Part shown: positions 1 to 7,141 of the stretch, piece by piece
Layout: each line of letters opens with the position of its first letter
Numbering within the stretch: position 1 is the first letter of the stretch
Origin: Ruminococcus sp. CAG:403
GTDB taxonomy: Bacteria > Bacillota > Clostridia > Oscillospirales > Ruminococcaceae
NCBI GenBank assembly: GCA_000437255.1
Contig: FR899090.1
Location: 59,165-92,887, forward strand
DNA length: 33,723 nt
Direction of reading: 5' to 3'
Made by a program: the position numbers and the translations under genes
The notes under the pieces: generated by a model
The model's input: the letters and a program-made list of their open reading frames with translations, nothing else
The model's database searches: none
Told to the model about the DNA's origin: nothing

Positions 1-501
1 GGTGGACTCTACCGGAACCAGCGGAGAATTTAGAAGCAAATATCCAACCACATCATGATTGTCGTTTTGCATGACTTTCCCATAGACGATCATGTTATTT
101 TGCATATTCTGGTTGAAGACAGAGCGGCAAATGGTTCCCGTTTTGCTGTGCTGCAAGTCTACCAAATAAAAGAACGGATCACTGTCTGTGCTGTGCAGCA
201 GGCAATTGTGACTGTACATGCATTGTGCGTACAGTTCCTTTCCGTTTTTGTCCATGAGTTCAATGCAAAGATCGTTGGACAGTCCGATGTTTAAAGCAGT
301 TTGTCGAAAGCTGCCATCGTGGTAAGCGTGGATGAGGTTGTTGGCAACTTTTTCGGTATCCCGAATTTTGATGTATTCATAGAAATGTTCCAGAAAAACA
401 ACTTGGAACAGCCACATCAGAATGAATACAATGCCGACAAAGAGCATGAAATACAGCCAGATTTTCTGGCGCAGCTGCAAATGTCTATGTCTGAGGTTCA
501 A
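1..501 (-). CDS. Sensor histidine kinase, N-terminal part (cut by window start)
   Basis: Reading the minus strand from 501 gives 167 uninterrupted codons that run off the window edge, so only the sensor part is visible. The product begins with a short basic segment (NLRHRHLQLRQK), then one membrane helix (about residues 12-33, WLYFMLFVGIVFILMWLF), then an extracytoplasmic region that contains a CMYSHNC cysteine pair. No HAMP or kinase motif is reached. The partner is the response regulator just upstream: the proposed TTG start at 501 lies inside the end of that gene (17 nt overlap), with a GAGAGG ribosome binding site about 14 nt before it. A later in-frame TTG at 480 is possible but has no good ribosome binding site. 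The histidine kinase call is inferred from the overlap with an OmpR-type regulator and the membrane-sensor layout; the inducing signal cannot be read from the sequence. Confidence 0.75.
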   Translation of the reverse strand, partial: MNLRHRHLQLRQKIWLYFMLFVGIVFILMWLFQVVFLEHFYEYIKIRDTEKVANNLIHAYHDGSFRQTALNIGLSNDLCIELMDKNGKELYAQCMYSHNCLLHSTDSDPFFYLVDLQHSKTGTICRSVFNQNMQNNMIVYGKVMQNDNHDVVGYLLLNSPLVPVEST

Positions 502-1165
502 ATTTATATCCCATTCCTCTCAAGGTGACAATAAAGGTGCGGTATTTGCCCAAGCTGTTGCGCAGCATTTTGATGTGGGTATCTACCGTGCGGTCATCCC
601 CGAAAAAGTCATATCCCCAAACTTTCTCCAATAACTTATCCCGTGTCAGTGCGAGGCCTTTGTTTTTGACCAGGTAGAAGAGCAGGTCATATTCCTTTGG
701 CGTCATGGAAGCACGTTTGCCGTCCACATAGACCTCCCGACCGGCAAGATCAATTTCCAGTCCATCGAATTTGAGCCGCTGTGAGGCAGGTTCCTCCGTC
801 ACAGCTTGCTTGCGGTTGAGAACTGCCCGGATACGTGCCATCAATTCCTTTGGAGAGAACGGCTTGACCACGTAGTCATCAATACCCAGTTCAAATCCAA
901 ACAGCTTATCATATTCTTCTCCACGAGCGGAGAGCATGATAATTGGAATGTTCTTATGTTTCCGAATTTCCTTGCAGGCAGAATAGCCGTCTAAACGGGG
1001 CATCATGACATCCATGATAATGAGGTCATAGTCATTTTCCCGGCATAATGCGACTGCTTCCATGCCATTTTCCGCTTCGGTGACTTCGTATTCTTCAAAT
1101 TCAGCGTATTCCCGTACGACACGCCGAATGTTGGCTTCATCGTCTACAACTAATAAATGATACAC
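485..1165 (-). CDS. OmpR/PhoB-family DNA-binding response regulator
   Basis: The 226 aa product has the usual two domains. Residues 1-115 form a receiver, with the acidic pair D8/D9, phospho-acceptor D52 in IIMDVMMPRLDG, the Ser of IIMLSARG and the Lys of VVKPFSP. Residues 130-226 form a winged-helix effector (SMTPKEYDLLFYLVKNKG, VWGYDFFGDDRTVDTHIKML). It should be phosphorylated by the kinase encoded directly downstream and bind DNA as a dimer. The start is GTG at 1165, preceded by GAAAGGAG with a 9 nt spacer. No clear promoter is seen in the 120 nt after pyrG, which instead hold two hairpins, so expression may depend on readthrough from pyrG. Length and motifs are typical of the family; the regulon is unknown. 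Confidence 0.93.
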   Translation of the reverse strand: MYHLLVVDDEANIRRVVREYAEFEEYEVTEAENGMEAVALCRENDYDLIIMDVMMPRLDGYSACKEIRKHKNIPIIMLSARGEEYDKLFGFELGIDDYVVKPFSPKELMARIRAVLNRKQAVTEEPASQRLKFDGLEIDLAGREVYVDGKRASMTPKEYDLLFYLVKNKGLALTRDKLLEKVWGYDFFGDDRTVDTHIKMLRNSLGKYRTFIVTLRGMGYKFEPQT

Positions 1166-1191
1166 GCAATCGAACTCCTTTCAGGAATACA

Positions 1192-1226
1192 CTTCACGCT
1201 ATTGCATGTTTTGCAATAGCGTGAAG
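1192..1226 (-). repeat. Perfect 15-bp inverted repeat between pyrG and the response regulator
   Basis: Arms 1192-1206 and 1212-1226 (CTTCACGCTATTGCA and its exact complement) flank a 5 nt loop. It lies on the minus-strand transcript 26 nt before the regulator start. No run of T follows it on the minus strand, so it is not a standard intrinsic terminator. It could be an mRNA stabiliser or processing site, or a dyad DNA site for a regulator. Confidence 0.8.
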
Positions 1227-1236
1227 GATCAATATG

Positions 1237-1271
1237 GCTTGCCTGCACCATACAGAATCGTACGGGCAAGC
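1237..1271 (-). repeat. Hairpin after pyrG
   Basis: Arms GCTTGCC (1237-1243) and GGCAAGC (1265-1271) can pair, and a further six-pair stem (with one G-U pair) can form inside the loop. It sits 15 nt past the pyrG stop on the minus strand and again lacks a T-run. It may be a weak 3-prime end or stabilising structure for pyrG mRNA. Confidence 0.5.
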
Positions 1272-1285
1272 GCGTGGAAACCAGA

Positions 1286-2893
1286 TTACTGCTGTTCCTG
1301 CTTGTCCAATGCAGCTGCAATAAAGGAAGCAAACAGTTTCTGTGGTTTATTGGGACGAGATTTGAATTCCGGATGGAACTGTACGCCAATGAACCACGGA
1401 TGATCGTGATATTCTACGATTTCAACCAGGCGTTCGTCCGGAGACAGTCCGGCAATGGTCAGACCAGCTTCGGTCAGCATCTTCCGGTAAGCGTTGTTAA
1501 ATTCCCAACGGTGACGATGCCGGTCATAAATCAATTCTTCCTGATAAATGGAGCGAACCAGTGTACCATCCAGCAGCTTGCAGGGATACAGACCCAGACG
1601 CATGGTACCGCCCTTGTTGGTCACATCCTTCTGATCTTCCATGATGTCAATGACGCTGTGTTCGCCGTCCGGTACAAATTCGGAGGAGTTGGCATCTTCC
1701 AGACCGGCAACATTGCGGGCAAATTCCACAACAGCCAGCTGCATGCCCAGGCAGATGCCAAACAGCGGAACTTTTTCTTCCCGTGCATAGCGAATGGTTT
1801 CAATCATGCCTTCAATGCCACGGTCGCCAAATCCGCCGGGCACAATAATACCATCACAGGCACCCAGCATAGCCGGAGCAGTTTCCCGTGTGATTTTTTC
1901 GGAGTCAATCCACAGAATTTCTACCTTTGCATCGTTGACAATACCGCCGTGACGCAGTGCTTCTGCAACAGACAGATATGCATCCTGCAAAGCAACATAC
2001 TTGCCGACCAGTCCGATGGTAACCTGCTTATGCGCAGCCTTTTGCCGTTCTACCATGGCATGCCATTCGCTCAGATCCGGCTTTGGATTTTCCAGATTCA
2101 GGTGATGGCAGACGCAGTCCGCCAGTCCTTCTGCCTCCAGCATTTCCGGTACTTCGTACAGGGAGGGAGCTGTCATATTGGGAATAATGTCTTCCCGGCG
2201 AACATTGCAGAACAGGCTGAGCTTATCCGTGATTTCTTCCGGAATTTCCAGCTCGGTTCGGCATACGATGACATGCGGCTGAATGCCAATGGAGAGCAGT
2301 TCCTTTACAGAATGCTGCGTCGGCTTGGATTTCAACTCATTAGAACCGGCAATAAATGGCAGCAGGGTAACATGAATGTACATTGCATTTCCACGGCCAA
2401 CCTCTGCGACAAACTGCCGAATGGCTTCCAGGAACGGTGTGCTTTCAATATCGCCGACAGTGCCGCCGATTTCTGTAATTACAACATCCGTGTTGGATTC
2501 CTTGCCAACCCGATAGATGCGTTCCTTAATTTCATTGGTGATATGGGGGATTACTTGAACCGTTCCGCCGAGATAATCGCCACGGCGTTCCTTGTTTAAG
2601 ACGGTCCAGTAAATTTTACCAGTGGTCACGTTGTTGTTGACGGATAAGTTTTCGTCAATGAAGCGCTCATAGTGACCCAGGTCCAGGTCTGTTTCTGCTC
2701 CGTCATCGGTTACGAAAACTTCGCCGTGCTGATAAGGGCTCATGGTACCAGGATCCACATTGATATAAGGATCGAATTTTTGGATGGTTACCTTATAACC
2801 TCGAGCCTTGAGCAGTCTGCCCAGAGAGGCGGCTGTAATTCCTTTTCCCAGACCGGAAACGACACCGCCGGTCACAAATACATATTTTGGCAT
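1286..2893 (-). CDS. pyrG: CTP synthase (glutamine-hydrolysing)
   Basis: The 535 aa protein makes CTP from UTP, ATP and glutamine, the last step of pyrimidine nucleotide synthesis, in the cytoplasm. The N-terminal synthetase domain (about residues 1-265) starts MPKYVFVTGGVVSGLGKG, with the P-loop-like nucleotide site, and has the EIGGTVGDIES metal/nucleotide segment. The C-terminal class I glutamine amidotransferase domain (about 290-535) has the nucleophile C381 in FGICLGMQ and the His/Glu pair of GVQFHPEF. Length matches the family (530-550 aa). The start at 2893 follows GGAGG by 11 nt. It has its own promoter (TTGCAA, 17 bp, TATAAT) with a leader of about 45 nt. The gene is complete and unbroken. 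Confidence 0.98.
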   Translation of the reverse strand: MPKYVFVTGGVVSGLGKGITAASLGRLLKARGYKVTIQKFDPYINVDPGTMSPYQHGEVFVTDDGAETDLDLGHYERFIDENLSVNNNVTTGKIYWTVLNKERRGDYLGGTVQVIPHITNEIKERIYRVGKESNTDVVITEIGGTVGDIESTPFLEAIRQFVAEVGRGNAMYIHVTLLPFIAGSNELKSKPTQHSVKELLSIGIQPHVIVCRTELEIPEEITDKLSLFCNVRREDIIPNMTAPSLYEVPEMLEAEGLADCVCHHLNLENPKPDLSEWHAMVERQKAAHKQVTIGLVGKYVALQDAYLSVAEALRHGGIVNDAKVEILWIDSEKITRETAPAMLGACDGIIVPGGFGDRGIEGMIETIRYAREEKVPLFGICLGMQLAVVEFARNVAGLEDANSSEFVPDGEHSVIDIMEDQKDVTNKGGTMRLGLYPCKLLDGTLVRSIYQEELIYDRHRHRWEFNNAYRKMLTEAGLTIAGLSPDERLVEIVEYHDHPWFIGVQFHPEFKSRPNKPQKLFASFIAAALDKQEQQ

Positions 2894-2940
2894 AATTGTT
2901 TCATCCTCCAGAATACAGGTTCAAAAATTTACTCCTATTC

Positions 2941-2969
2941 ATTATACTATTTTTTGTTTGGAATTGCAA
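2941..2969 (-). promoter_or_regulatory. Sigma-A type promoter of pyrG
   Basis: On the minus strand, TTGCAA (2969-2964) and TATAAT (2946-2941) are separated by 17 bp. Transcription would begin near 2934 and give a leader of roughly 45 nt. The initial transcribed bases are not the G-rich run used in Bacillus pyrG control. Confidence 0.8.
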
Positions 2970-3025
2970 GTCTATTTTCAAACTTTAGCAGATTGTGTCG
3001 GAAAATCGGGGGAGTTGTCTCTTTT

Positions 3026-3051
3026 CACAAAAATAAGCTGCTATTTTTGTG
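3026..3051. repeat. AT-rich 10-bp inverted repeat in the pyrG/PH-gene divergent spacer
   Basis: Arms CACAAAAATA (3026-3035) and its complement (3042-3051) flank a 6 nt loop. It sits in the 316 bp divergent spacer 2894-3209, which otherwise shows only the two promoters. It may be a weak hairpin or a protein-binding dyad. Confidence 0.45.
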
Positions 3052-3110
3052 CAACTGTTGTTACCCTTTTGTAAACACTGCATGGAATCAGAAGCTTTTG
3101 GGGGAATTGG

Positions 3111-3140
3111 TTGACATTTGCTTGTCAGATATGGTAAAAT
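3111..3140 (+). promoter_or_regulatory. Promoter of the PH-domain gene
   Basis: A consensus -35 TTGACA (3111-3116) is followed after 18 bp by TAAAAT (3135-3140). The leader before the start at 3210 would be about 60 nt. Confidence 0.75.
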
Positions 3141-3209
3141 GTATTGTAATATACATACATTTTTGATGGAAATGGATGAAATCAGTTTGGAAGGGAGTTC
3201 GAAATTGCC

Positions 3210-3638
3210 ATGGCTGCAAAAGACAGTACCATTGATTATATCTGGACCGACAAAAAGCGTACCCTATTTGGGCTGCCGCTGTCCTTTACACGGTATTATC
3301 TGACGGAGACACGACTCATTACGCGAGTTGGGTTCTTTCATGTGGAGGAAGAAGAAATCGAATTGTATCGGATTACGGATAAGAAGCTTTCGCTGTCGCT
3401 GGGACAGCGGATTTTTCGGGTTGGTTCCATTATTTTATACAGCAAAGATGTAGATACGCCGGAAAAAGAACTTCGTTCCATTCGAACCCCACGCTATGTT
3501 TCGGATTTGATTACACAGTGCGTCAATGCGCAGCGGGATCGCTTCCACATTCGTGGACGGGATATGATTGGAGATGTGGAGTGCAACCATCCAGATGTCG
3601 ATCTGGATTCGGATGTGTTTCATGCGGACCAATCCTGA
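3210..3638 (+). CDS. Bacterial PH-domain (bPH2-like) protein
   Basis: This is a 142 aa protein without signal peptide or membrane helix. The central part (about residues 15-95) has the alternating strands of bacterial pleckstrin-homology-like domains: FGLPLSFTRYYLTETRLITR, then VEEEEIELYRITD, then an RIFRVGSIILYSKD strand pair. Family members of this kind (YdbS/YdbT-like bPH2) usually sit on membrane proteins; this one is a soluble single-domain form. The C-terminus is acidic (DVDLDSDVF). The start at 3210 is the only good one, with AAGGGAG about 13 nt upstream. It is followed after a 109 nt structured spacer by the FkbM-type gene, which probably shares its transcript. Exact function is unknown. 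Confidence 0.7.
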   Translation: MAAKDSTIDYIWTDKKRTLFGLPLSFTRYYLTETRLITRVGFFHVEEEEIELYRITDKKLSLSLGQRIFRVGSIILYSKDVDTPEKELRSIRTPRYVSDLITQCVNAQRDRFHIRGRDMIGDVECNHPDVDLDSDVFHADQS

Positions 3639-3650
3639 TCAATGACTTTT

Positions 3651-3735
3651 AAGGGAGTCCGGGCAAAGCCGTCAGACCGTTTGGGGTGCGGAGTTGCCCG
3701 CTTGAATTAAGCGGCAGAAATGCCGGGTAAGGAAG
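3651..3735 (+). promoter_or_regulatory. Structured spacer with mutually exclusive stems before the FkbM-type gene
   Basis: Three hairpins can be drawn and they share bases. Stem A pairs CGGGCAA 3660-3666 with TTGCCCG 3694-3700. Stem B pairs CCGCTT 3698-3703 with AAGCGG 3709-3714 around GAATT. Stem C is CGGCA 3712-3716, a GAAA tetraloop and TGCCG 3721-3725. A and B overlap by three bases, as do B and C, and C abuts the ribosome binding site at 3730-3737. Such overlap is what a translation-level switch or leader would need, but I do not recognise a known riboswitch class here. Confidence 0.4.
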
Positions 3736-3747
3736 GAAATTCTGAAT

Positions 3748-4815
3748 ATGCTTTCATTCATCACAGAACGACAGTCCTGTTGGGAAAAATTACAGGCGGA
3801 AACACGGCCGATTTTTATTTATGGCATGGGCGATGGTGCAGAAAAAATCATGCGGGTTTTTCAGGAAAAAAAGATTCCGCTTGCCGGTATTTTCGCCAGC
3901 GATGATTTTGTACGGGGACATTCCTTCGCAGGCTATAAGGTTCGGAAATTATCGGAAATTGAAGAGCAGGTGGAGGATTTTGTGATTGTGCTGGCATTTG
4001 CTGCCGGTTATCAGTCTCTGGTGGACAAACTGATCGATATTTCAAAGCGGCATCCGCTTTTGGTGCCGGATGTTCCGGTAGCCGGCAGTGGTTTGTTCAC
4101 CTATGAATATTGTTTGGAGCATGCCCAGGAGCTGGAAGAAGTTTATCAGATGCTTGCAGATGAAGAGTCCAAGCGGGTTTATGCCAGCATCCTGAATTTC
4201 AAAATCAGCGGCAACATGCAGTATTTATTGGATGTTGTAACGCCCAAGGCAGAGATCTATCGAAAGATCATTCATTTGACCCCCAATGAAGTCTATGTGG
4301 ATTTGGGTGCATACAATGGAGACACCATACAGGAAGTGCTTCAATTTACACATGAAAAGTACATCCGGATTTATGCAATGGAACCGGATCGGAAAAACTT
4401 CAAGAAGCTTTGCAAGAGCATTGATGGGCTGCACTATGTTTATGCCTACAATGCAGTGGCTTGGTGTACAGATACCACTGTGCCATTTGCGACAAAGGCA
4501 GGCCGGCAGTCAGCGGTGACTGCTGTGGGGCAGGAAATCACGGCACGTTCGGTGGACAGCATTCTGGAGGGCCGTCCGGCAACCTTGATTAAAATGGACG
4601 TAGAGGGTTGCGAACGGGAAGCACTCTGGGGTGCGGCACAGACCATTGCGCATTTTACGCCAAAGCTGATGGTTTCGCTGTATCACCGCAATGAGGACAT
4701 GTTTGCCTTGCCGCTGCTGATTAAGCGATTGAATCCCAATTATGATATCTACATTCGGCATCAGCTCTATGTCCCGGCGTGGGAAACCAATTTATATGCG
4801 GTTCCGAAAAAGTAA
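3748..4815 (+). CDS. FkbM-family methyltransferase with N-terminal nucleotide-binding-like domain
   Basis: The 355 aa protein is probably a SAM-dependent O-methyltransferase. Residues about 21-110 (IFIYGMGDGAEKIMRVF) look like a Rossmann-type GxGxxA module of the sort found in front of sugar-modifying enzymes. A helical linker follows to about 180. The FkbM methyltransferase domain then has VYVDLGAYNGDT (182-193, SAM-binding motif I), the acidic AMEPD near 210, and LIKMDVEGCEREAL, the hallmark of the family, followed by a SLYHR segment. The start at 3748 has AAGGAAGG 10 nt upstream. Its substrate is unknown; family members act on polyketides, glycans or lipids. It ends 11 nt before a hairpin, and its neighbour upstream is the PH-domain gene. 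Confidence 0.85.
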   Translation: MLSFITERQSCWEKLQAETRPIFIYGMGDGAEKIMRVFQEKKIPLAGIFASDDFVRGHSFAGYKVRKLSEIEEQVEDFVIVLAFAAGYQSLVDKLIDISKRHPLLVPDVPVAGSGLFTYEYCLEHAQELEEVYQMLADEESKRVYASILNFKISGNMQYLLDVVTPKAEIYRKIIHLTPNEVYVDLGAYNGDTIQEVLQFTHEKYIRIYAMEPDRKNFKKLCKSIDGLHYVYAYNAVAWCTDTTVPFATKAGRQSAVTAVGQEITARSVDSILEGRPATLIKMDVEGCEREALWGAAQTIAHFTPKLMVSLYHRNEDMFALPLLIKRLNPNYDIYIRHQLYVPAWETNLYAVPKK

Positions 4816-4826
4816 AAAAGCAGGGT

Positions 4827-4848
4827 CTGTCTGTTCCTTTACAGACAG
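4827..4848 (+). terminator. Hairpin after the FkbM-type gene
   Basis: CTGTCTGT (4827-4834) pairs perfectly with ACAGACAG (4841-4848) around a 6 nt loop, 11 nt after the stop codon. The following sequence is only moderately T-rich, so it may act together with the next hairpin. Confidence 0.55.
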
Positions 4849-4870
4849 GCTCATTTAGTATGTTGCTGAA

Positions 4871-4904
4871 AAAATCGGCTGTGTCAGTAGGCACAGCCGA
4901 TTTT
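4871..4904. terminator. Bidirectional intrinsic terminator
   Basis: A perfect 13-bp stem (AAAATCGGCTGTG 4871-4883 with its complement 4892-4904) has an 8 nt loop and T/A ends on both strands. It sits between the convergent FkbM-type gene and the surface-protein gene and can terminate both. Confidence 0.88.
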
Positions 4905-4929
4905 GGGAATTGCTTATTTGAAAAACGTA

Positions 4930-6882
4930 TTAAGAACGGTGGAAGATGCTGCTGTTGCTGCGTGTGGTGCTTTCCGAATCGCCATAGTCATAATAATCGG
5001 ATCGGTTCCAATCTTCGTAGTACCAATCATCATCATCATTGTACCAGTCGTCATCGTCGTAATACCAATCGTCGTCATCATCATACCAATCATCGTCATC
5101 GTCCGTGTAGTCATCCGAGAAGAGATCATTCAGGAATGCTTCTGCATCCGGAATACCCAGTGCATCTTCTAGCGTAGCATAGAACGCATCGACGTCGATG
5201 TTATCGGCATATTCATCCAGTGCATCATCATCGTCCCCATTGTAGATGGTGGCATTGGCATCCGGCAGGGAAATGTCGTGGCTGGATGCGCTGTCAATGC
5301 CGTATGTCAAGGAAATGGTTCCGTAATCGTCGCCATCATATGCAAGGTCTGCAGAGATGGTTTGGGCATTTCCGTCGGAATCCAATCGAAGTGTGAAACG
5401 ATCAACCAGATCCGGAATGGAAATGGTTACATCGCCTTTCACATAACCCAGTTCGCGGTCAACGACTTCTAAGCCGTCAATTTCCAGGGAAGCGGTATAT
5501 GTTTCCTCATCTATGCAGAAGGAGGCTTCTCCAGAGCCGCTGAAGGATTTGCCGTCCCGATCCAGTTCCACGGTCATGTCTGCAAGATCTTCTCCGTCAA
5601 TCGATGCACGGAATGCAACACCGGCATGCTTGGTGTCGAAGCCGGCAAAGGAATAAATGGTGCAGGTATCCGGAATGTCCATATTGATGCCGCAGATGGT
5701 GCCGGTTGCATCAACGTACAGGCTGAGTGTGCATACGGTATCGTTGGAACTACTGTCTGCTGTGTCATCCAGTTCGTCAATGAGTTCCTGCACGGTGTCC
5801 TTATAATCTTCTTCGCTCATATCGCCGTAGGTAACTGCGATATCCTGGATCACGGAATCGTTTTTCGCTTCCTTTAAAATGGCACAAACAGCAGAAGCAG
5901 CCGTTTCCTCATCGACTCCCAGTTCAATTTCTGTAGTGGAAAATTCCAGGTTGCCGACTTCTACGTTTTCACGCGTATGAACCTGTACATCGTCATCCAG
6001 TGCTTCTGTTAAGACGTCGGTGTAGCGCACATACAGATCTTCCAGTTCCTCTGGAGAGAGAATATCCCGGAATGTATCAGAAGAGAAGAGCGCATCCAAG
6101 GGGAATGGGTTTTCGTCTCCCCAATCAGCTTCCAGTTCTTCTTCCAGATCAGAAGTGGAGAAAGAAATATAATCGTCCGACAAAGACGGGATTTGCAGAT
6201 ACATTGCCTGATCGTCTTGGCTGTAGGAAAGATTCAGATCCAGTAAATTGGTATCATTTGCAATCAGGCTGGCTGTAACGCCATAGTTGCCGTCTGTGTG
6301 TACCAGATTACCCTCAATGGCAGCGCTGTCCAGTTCCAGACCTTCTGCGGAAGTGCCATCCATAGCATCTAGAATCAGATCTTTTGTGGTATCGGAAAAT
6401 TCTGCTGCAATGCCGATTTTAGAAGTACTGCTGTCCATAAGATCCAGGTAGCGGGCATAGCGATCTTTCATTTTTTGTGCACTTTCGGTTGCATTCTTTT
6501 CCATGACCCAGGCAAAATAACTCTCATCACTGGTGAAGTTGGCACGTGTAAAATTCTTGACAGTATCACTGGCAGCATAGGCAATGCCGCTGCCTGCGCC
6601 AACCAGTACCACGCCGCCTACGATGCCGGCAATGATTTTTGGTGCCTTGGATTTTTTGGCAACAGGTTCTGCCCCGACTGCTGCCATTCCAGTATAGTTT
6701 GGCATGGAATTGGTATAGTTTGGCTGTTGATTGTAATACATCGGCTGCTGGTAACCGGGAGCCTGCTGTGGCTGCTGATAGCCAGGAGCTTGTTGTGGCT
6801 GTTGGTAATTCGCCTGATTGTTATTTTGCGGTTGTTGCGGATACGGCGGTATTTGGTTGCCGTTTTGCTGAAATTGATCCAT
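4930..6882 (-). CDS. Membrane-anchored surface protein with Gln/Pro-rich N-terminus and Asp/Trp/Tyr repeat tail
   Basis: The 650 aa protein is not one I can name. Residues 1-80 are low-complexity (Gln, Pro, Asn, Tyr), including two copies of QQPQQAPGY at 27-44. A KKSKAPK basic stretch then precedes one hydrophobic helix (about 83-104, IIAGIVGGVVLVGAGSGIAY), so the rest is probably outside the cell. Residues about 110-590 form a large acidic region with repeated beta-type segments (for example YVKGDVTISIPDLVDRFTLR) resembling extracellular lipoprotein-like folds. The last 60 residues are tandem DDDDDWY-type repeats followed by a Ser/Thr/Arg end. I start it at 6882, where GGAGGAG lies 5 nt upstream; an in-frame ATG at 6936 falls inside a hairpin and lacks a ribosome binding site. 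It is a single-gene unit with its own strong promoter and a terminator downstream. Confidence 0.85.
   Translation of the reverse strand: MDQFQQNGNQIPPYPQQPQNNNQANYQQPQQAPGYQQPQQAPGYQQPMYYNQQPNYTNSMPNYTGMAAVGAEPVAKKSKAPKIIAGIVGGVVLVGAGSGIAYAASDTVKNFTRANFTSDESYFAWVMEKNATESAQKMKDRYARYLDLMDSSTSKIGIAAEFSDTTKDLILDAMDGTSAEGLELDSAAIEGNLVHTDGNYGVTASLIANDTNLLDLNLSYSQDDQAMYLQIPSLSDDYISFSTSDLEEELEADWGDENPFPLDALFSSDTFRDILSPEELEDLYVRYTDVLTEALDDDVQVHTRENVEVGNLEFSTTEIELGVDEETAASAVCAILKEAKNDSVIQDIAVTYGDMSEEDYKDTVQELIDELDDTADSSSNDTVCTLSLYVDATGTICGINMDIPDTCTIYSFAGFDTKHAGVAFRASIDGEDLADMTVELDRDGKSFSGSGEASFCIDEETYTASLEIDGLEVVDRELGYVKGDVTISIPDLVDRFTLRLDSDGNAQTISADLAYDGDDYGTISLTYGIDSASSHDISLPDANATIYNGDDDDALDEYADNIDVDAFYATLEDALGIPDAEAFLNDLFSDDYTDDDDDWYDDDDDWYYDDDDWYNDDDDWYYEDWNRSDYYDYGDSESTTRSNSSIFHRS
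5014..5103 (-). repeat. Asp/Trp/Tyr-encoding tandem repeat
   Basis: Four imperfect units encode D(4-5)-W-Y-(Y/N/D) near the end of the surface-protein gene. On the plus strand this appears as runs of CATCATC and CGTCGTC separated by ACCA. The unit of 21-24 nt could expand or contract by slippage. Confidence 0.8.
6751..6804 (-). repeat. Tandem 27-nt repeat encoding QQPQQAPGY twice
   Basis: Two adjacent 9-residue units, residues 27-44 of the surface protein, are identical at protein level but differ at several third codon positions. This suggests an older duplication kept by selection on the protein. Confidence 0.75.
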
Positions 6883-7037
6883 AAAAACTCCTCCATCTGG
6901 TGCGTCAGAATATCTGTCGTTGTCCTCAAGCGGCATGAAAATGCCGGCTTCTCCCTATCGTATGCGGAAAAAGGCGGTGTGTGCCATAGATTCTGTTTCC
7001 GCTTAGAGATCCAATTTTTGGATCTGTCATAAAGTAT
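6883..7037 (-). promoter_or_regulatory. Structured leader of about 155 nt upstream of the surface-protein gene
   Basis: This is the part of the minus-strand transcript between the predicted start site and the ATG at 6882. It can form AGATCCAA/TTGGATCT (7007-7014 with 7018-7025), a closing stem TTTCCGC/GCGGAAA (6996-7002 with 6964-6970), and CGGCAT/ATGCCG (6931-6936 with 6941-6946) around a 4 nt loop. I recognise no known riboswitch. A leader this long on a single-gene unit suggests post-transcriptional control. Confidence 0.45.
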
Positions 7038-7044
7038 TTTATTA

Positions 7045-7073
7045 ATTGTATCAAATTTGGAACAGTTTGTCAA
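7045..7073 (-). promoter_or_regulatory. Near-consensus sigma-A promoter of the surface-protein gene
   Basis: On the minus strand, TTGACA (7073-7068) and TACAAT (7050-7045) are spaced by 17 bp. Five of six -10 bases and all six -35 bases match consensus, so strong basal transcription is expected. Confidence 0.85.
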
Positions 7074-7141
7074 TTCTATTGCAGAATTTGCTTGATTTTG
7101 AAACGTAAATGTTCTATTTTTAAAGTGTAAAGGAAGTGTAG

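Noticed and set aside
1274..2599. A 441-codon plus-strand frame opposite pyrG
   Set aside because: It is a shadow of pyrG; no ribosome binding site and no recognisable domain.
2894..2960. pyrG control by reiterative G addition as in Bacillus subtilis
   Set aside because: The predicted start region reads GAATAGGAG, not GGGC, and the leader of about 45 nt has no terminator hairpin, so this mechanism is not supported.
3651..3735. Known riboswitch (TPP, cobalamin, ZTP, c-di-GMP, manganese, guanidine)
   Set aside because: None of the conserved core sequences of these classes could be found in the stretch by eye.
5014..5103. CRISPR-like or satellite repeat array
   Set aside because: The repeat is short, directly adjacent, codon-phased and within a coding frame; there are no spacers.
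4903..5177. Plus-strand frames rich in Ile/Val or His/Arg over the Asp repeat
   Set aside because: They arise from the repeated CATCATC/CGTCGTC pattern opposite the Asp codons and have no ribosome binding site.
6880..6936. Earlier ATG at 6936 for the surface protein (MPLEDNDRYS)
   Set aside because: It lies in a hairpin, lacks a ribosome binding site, and the ATG at 6882 has a perfect GGAGGAG.
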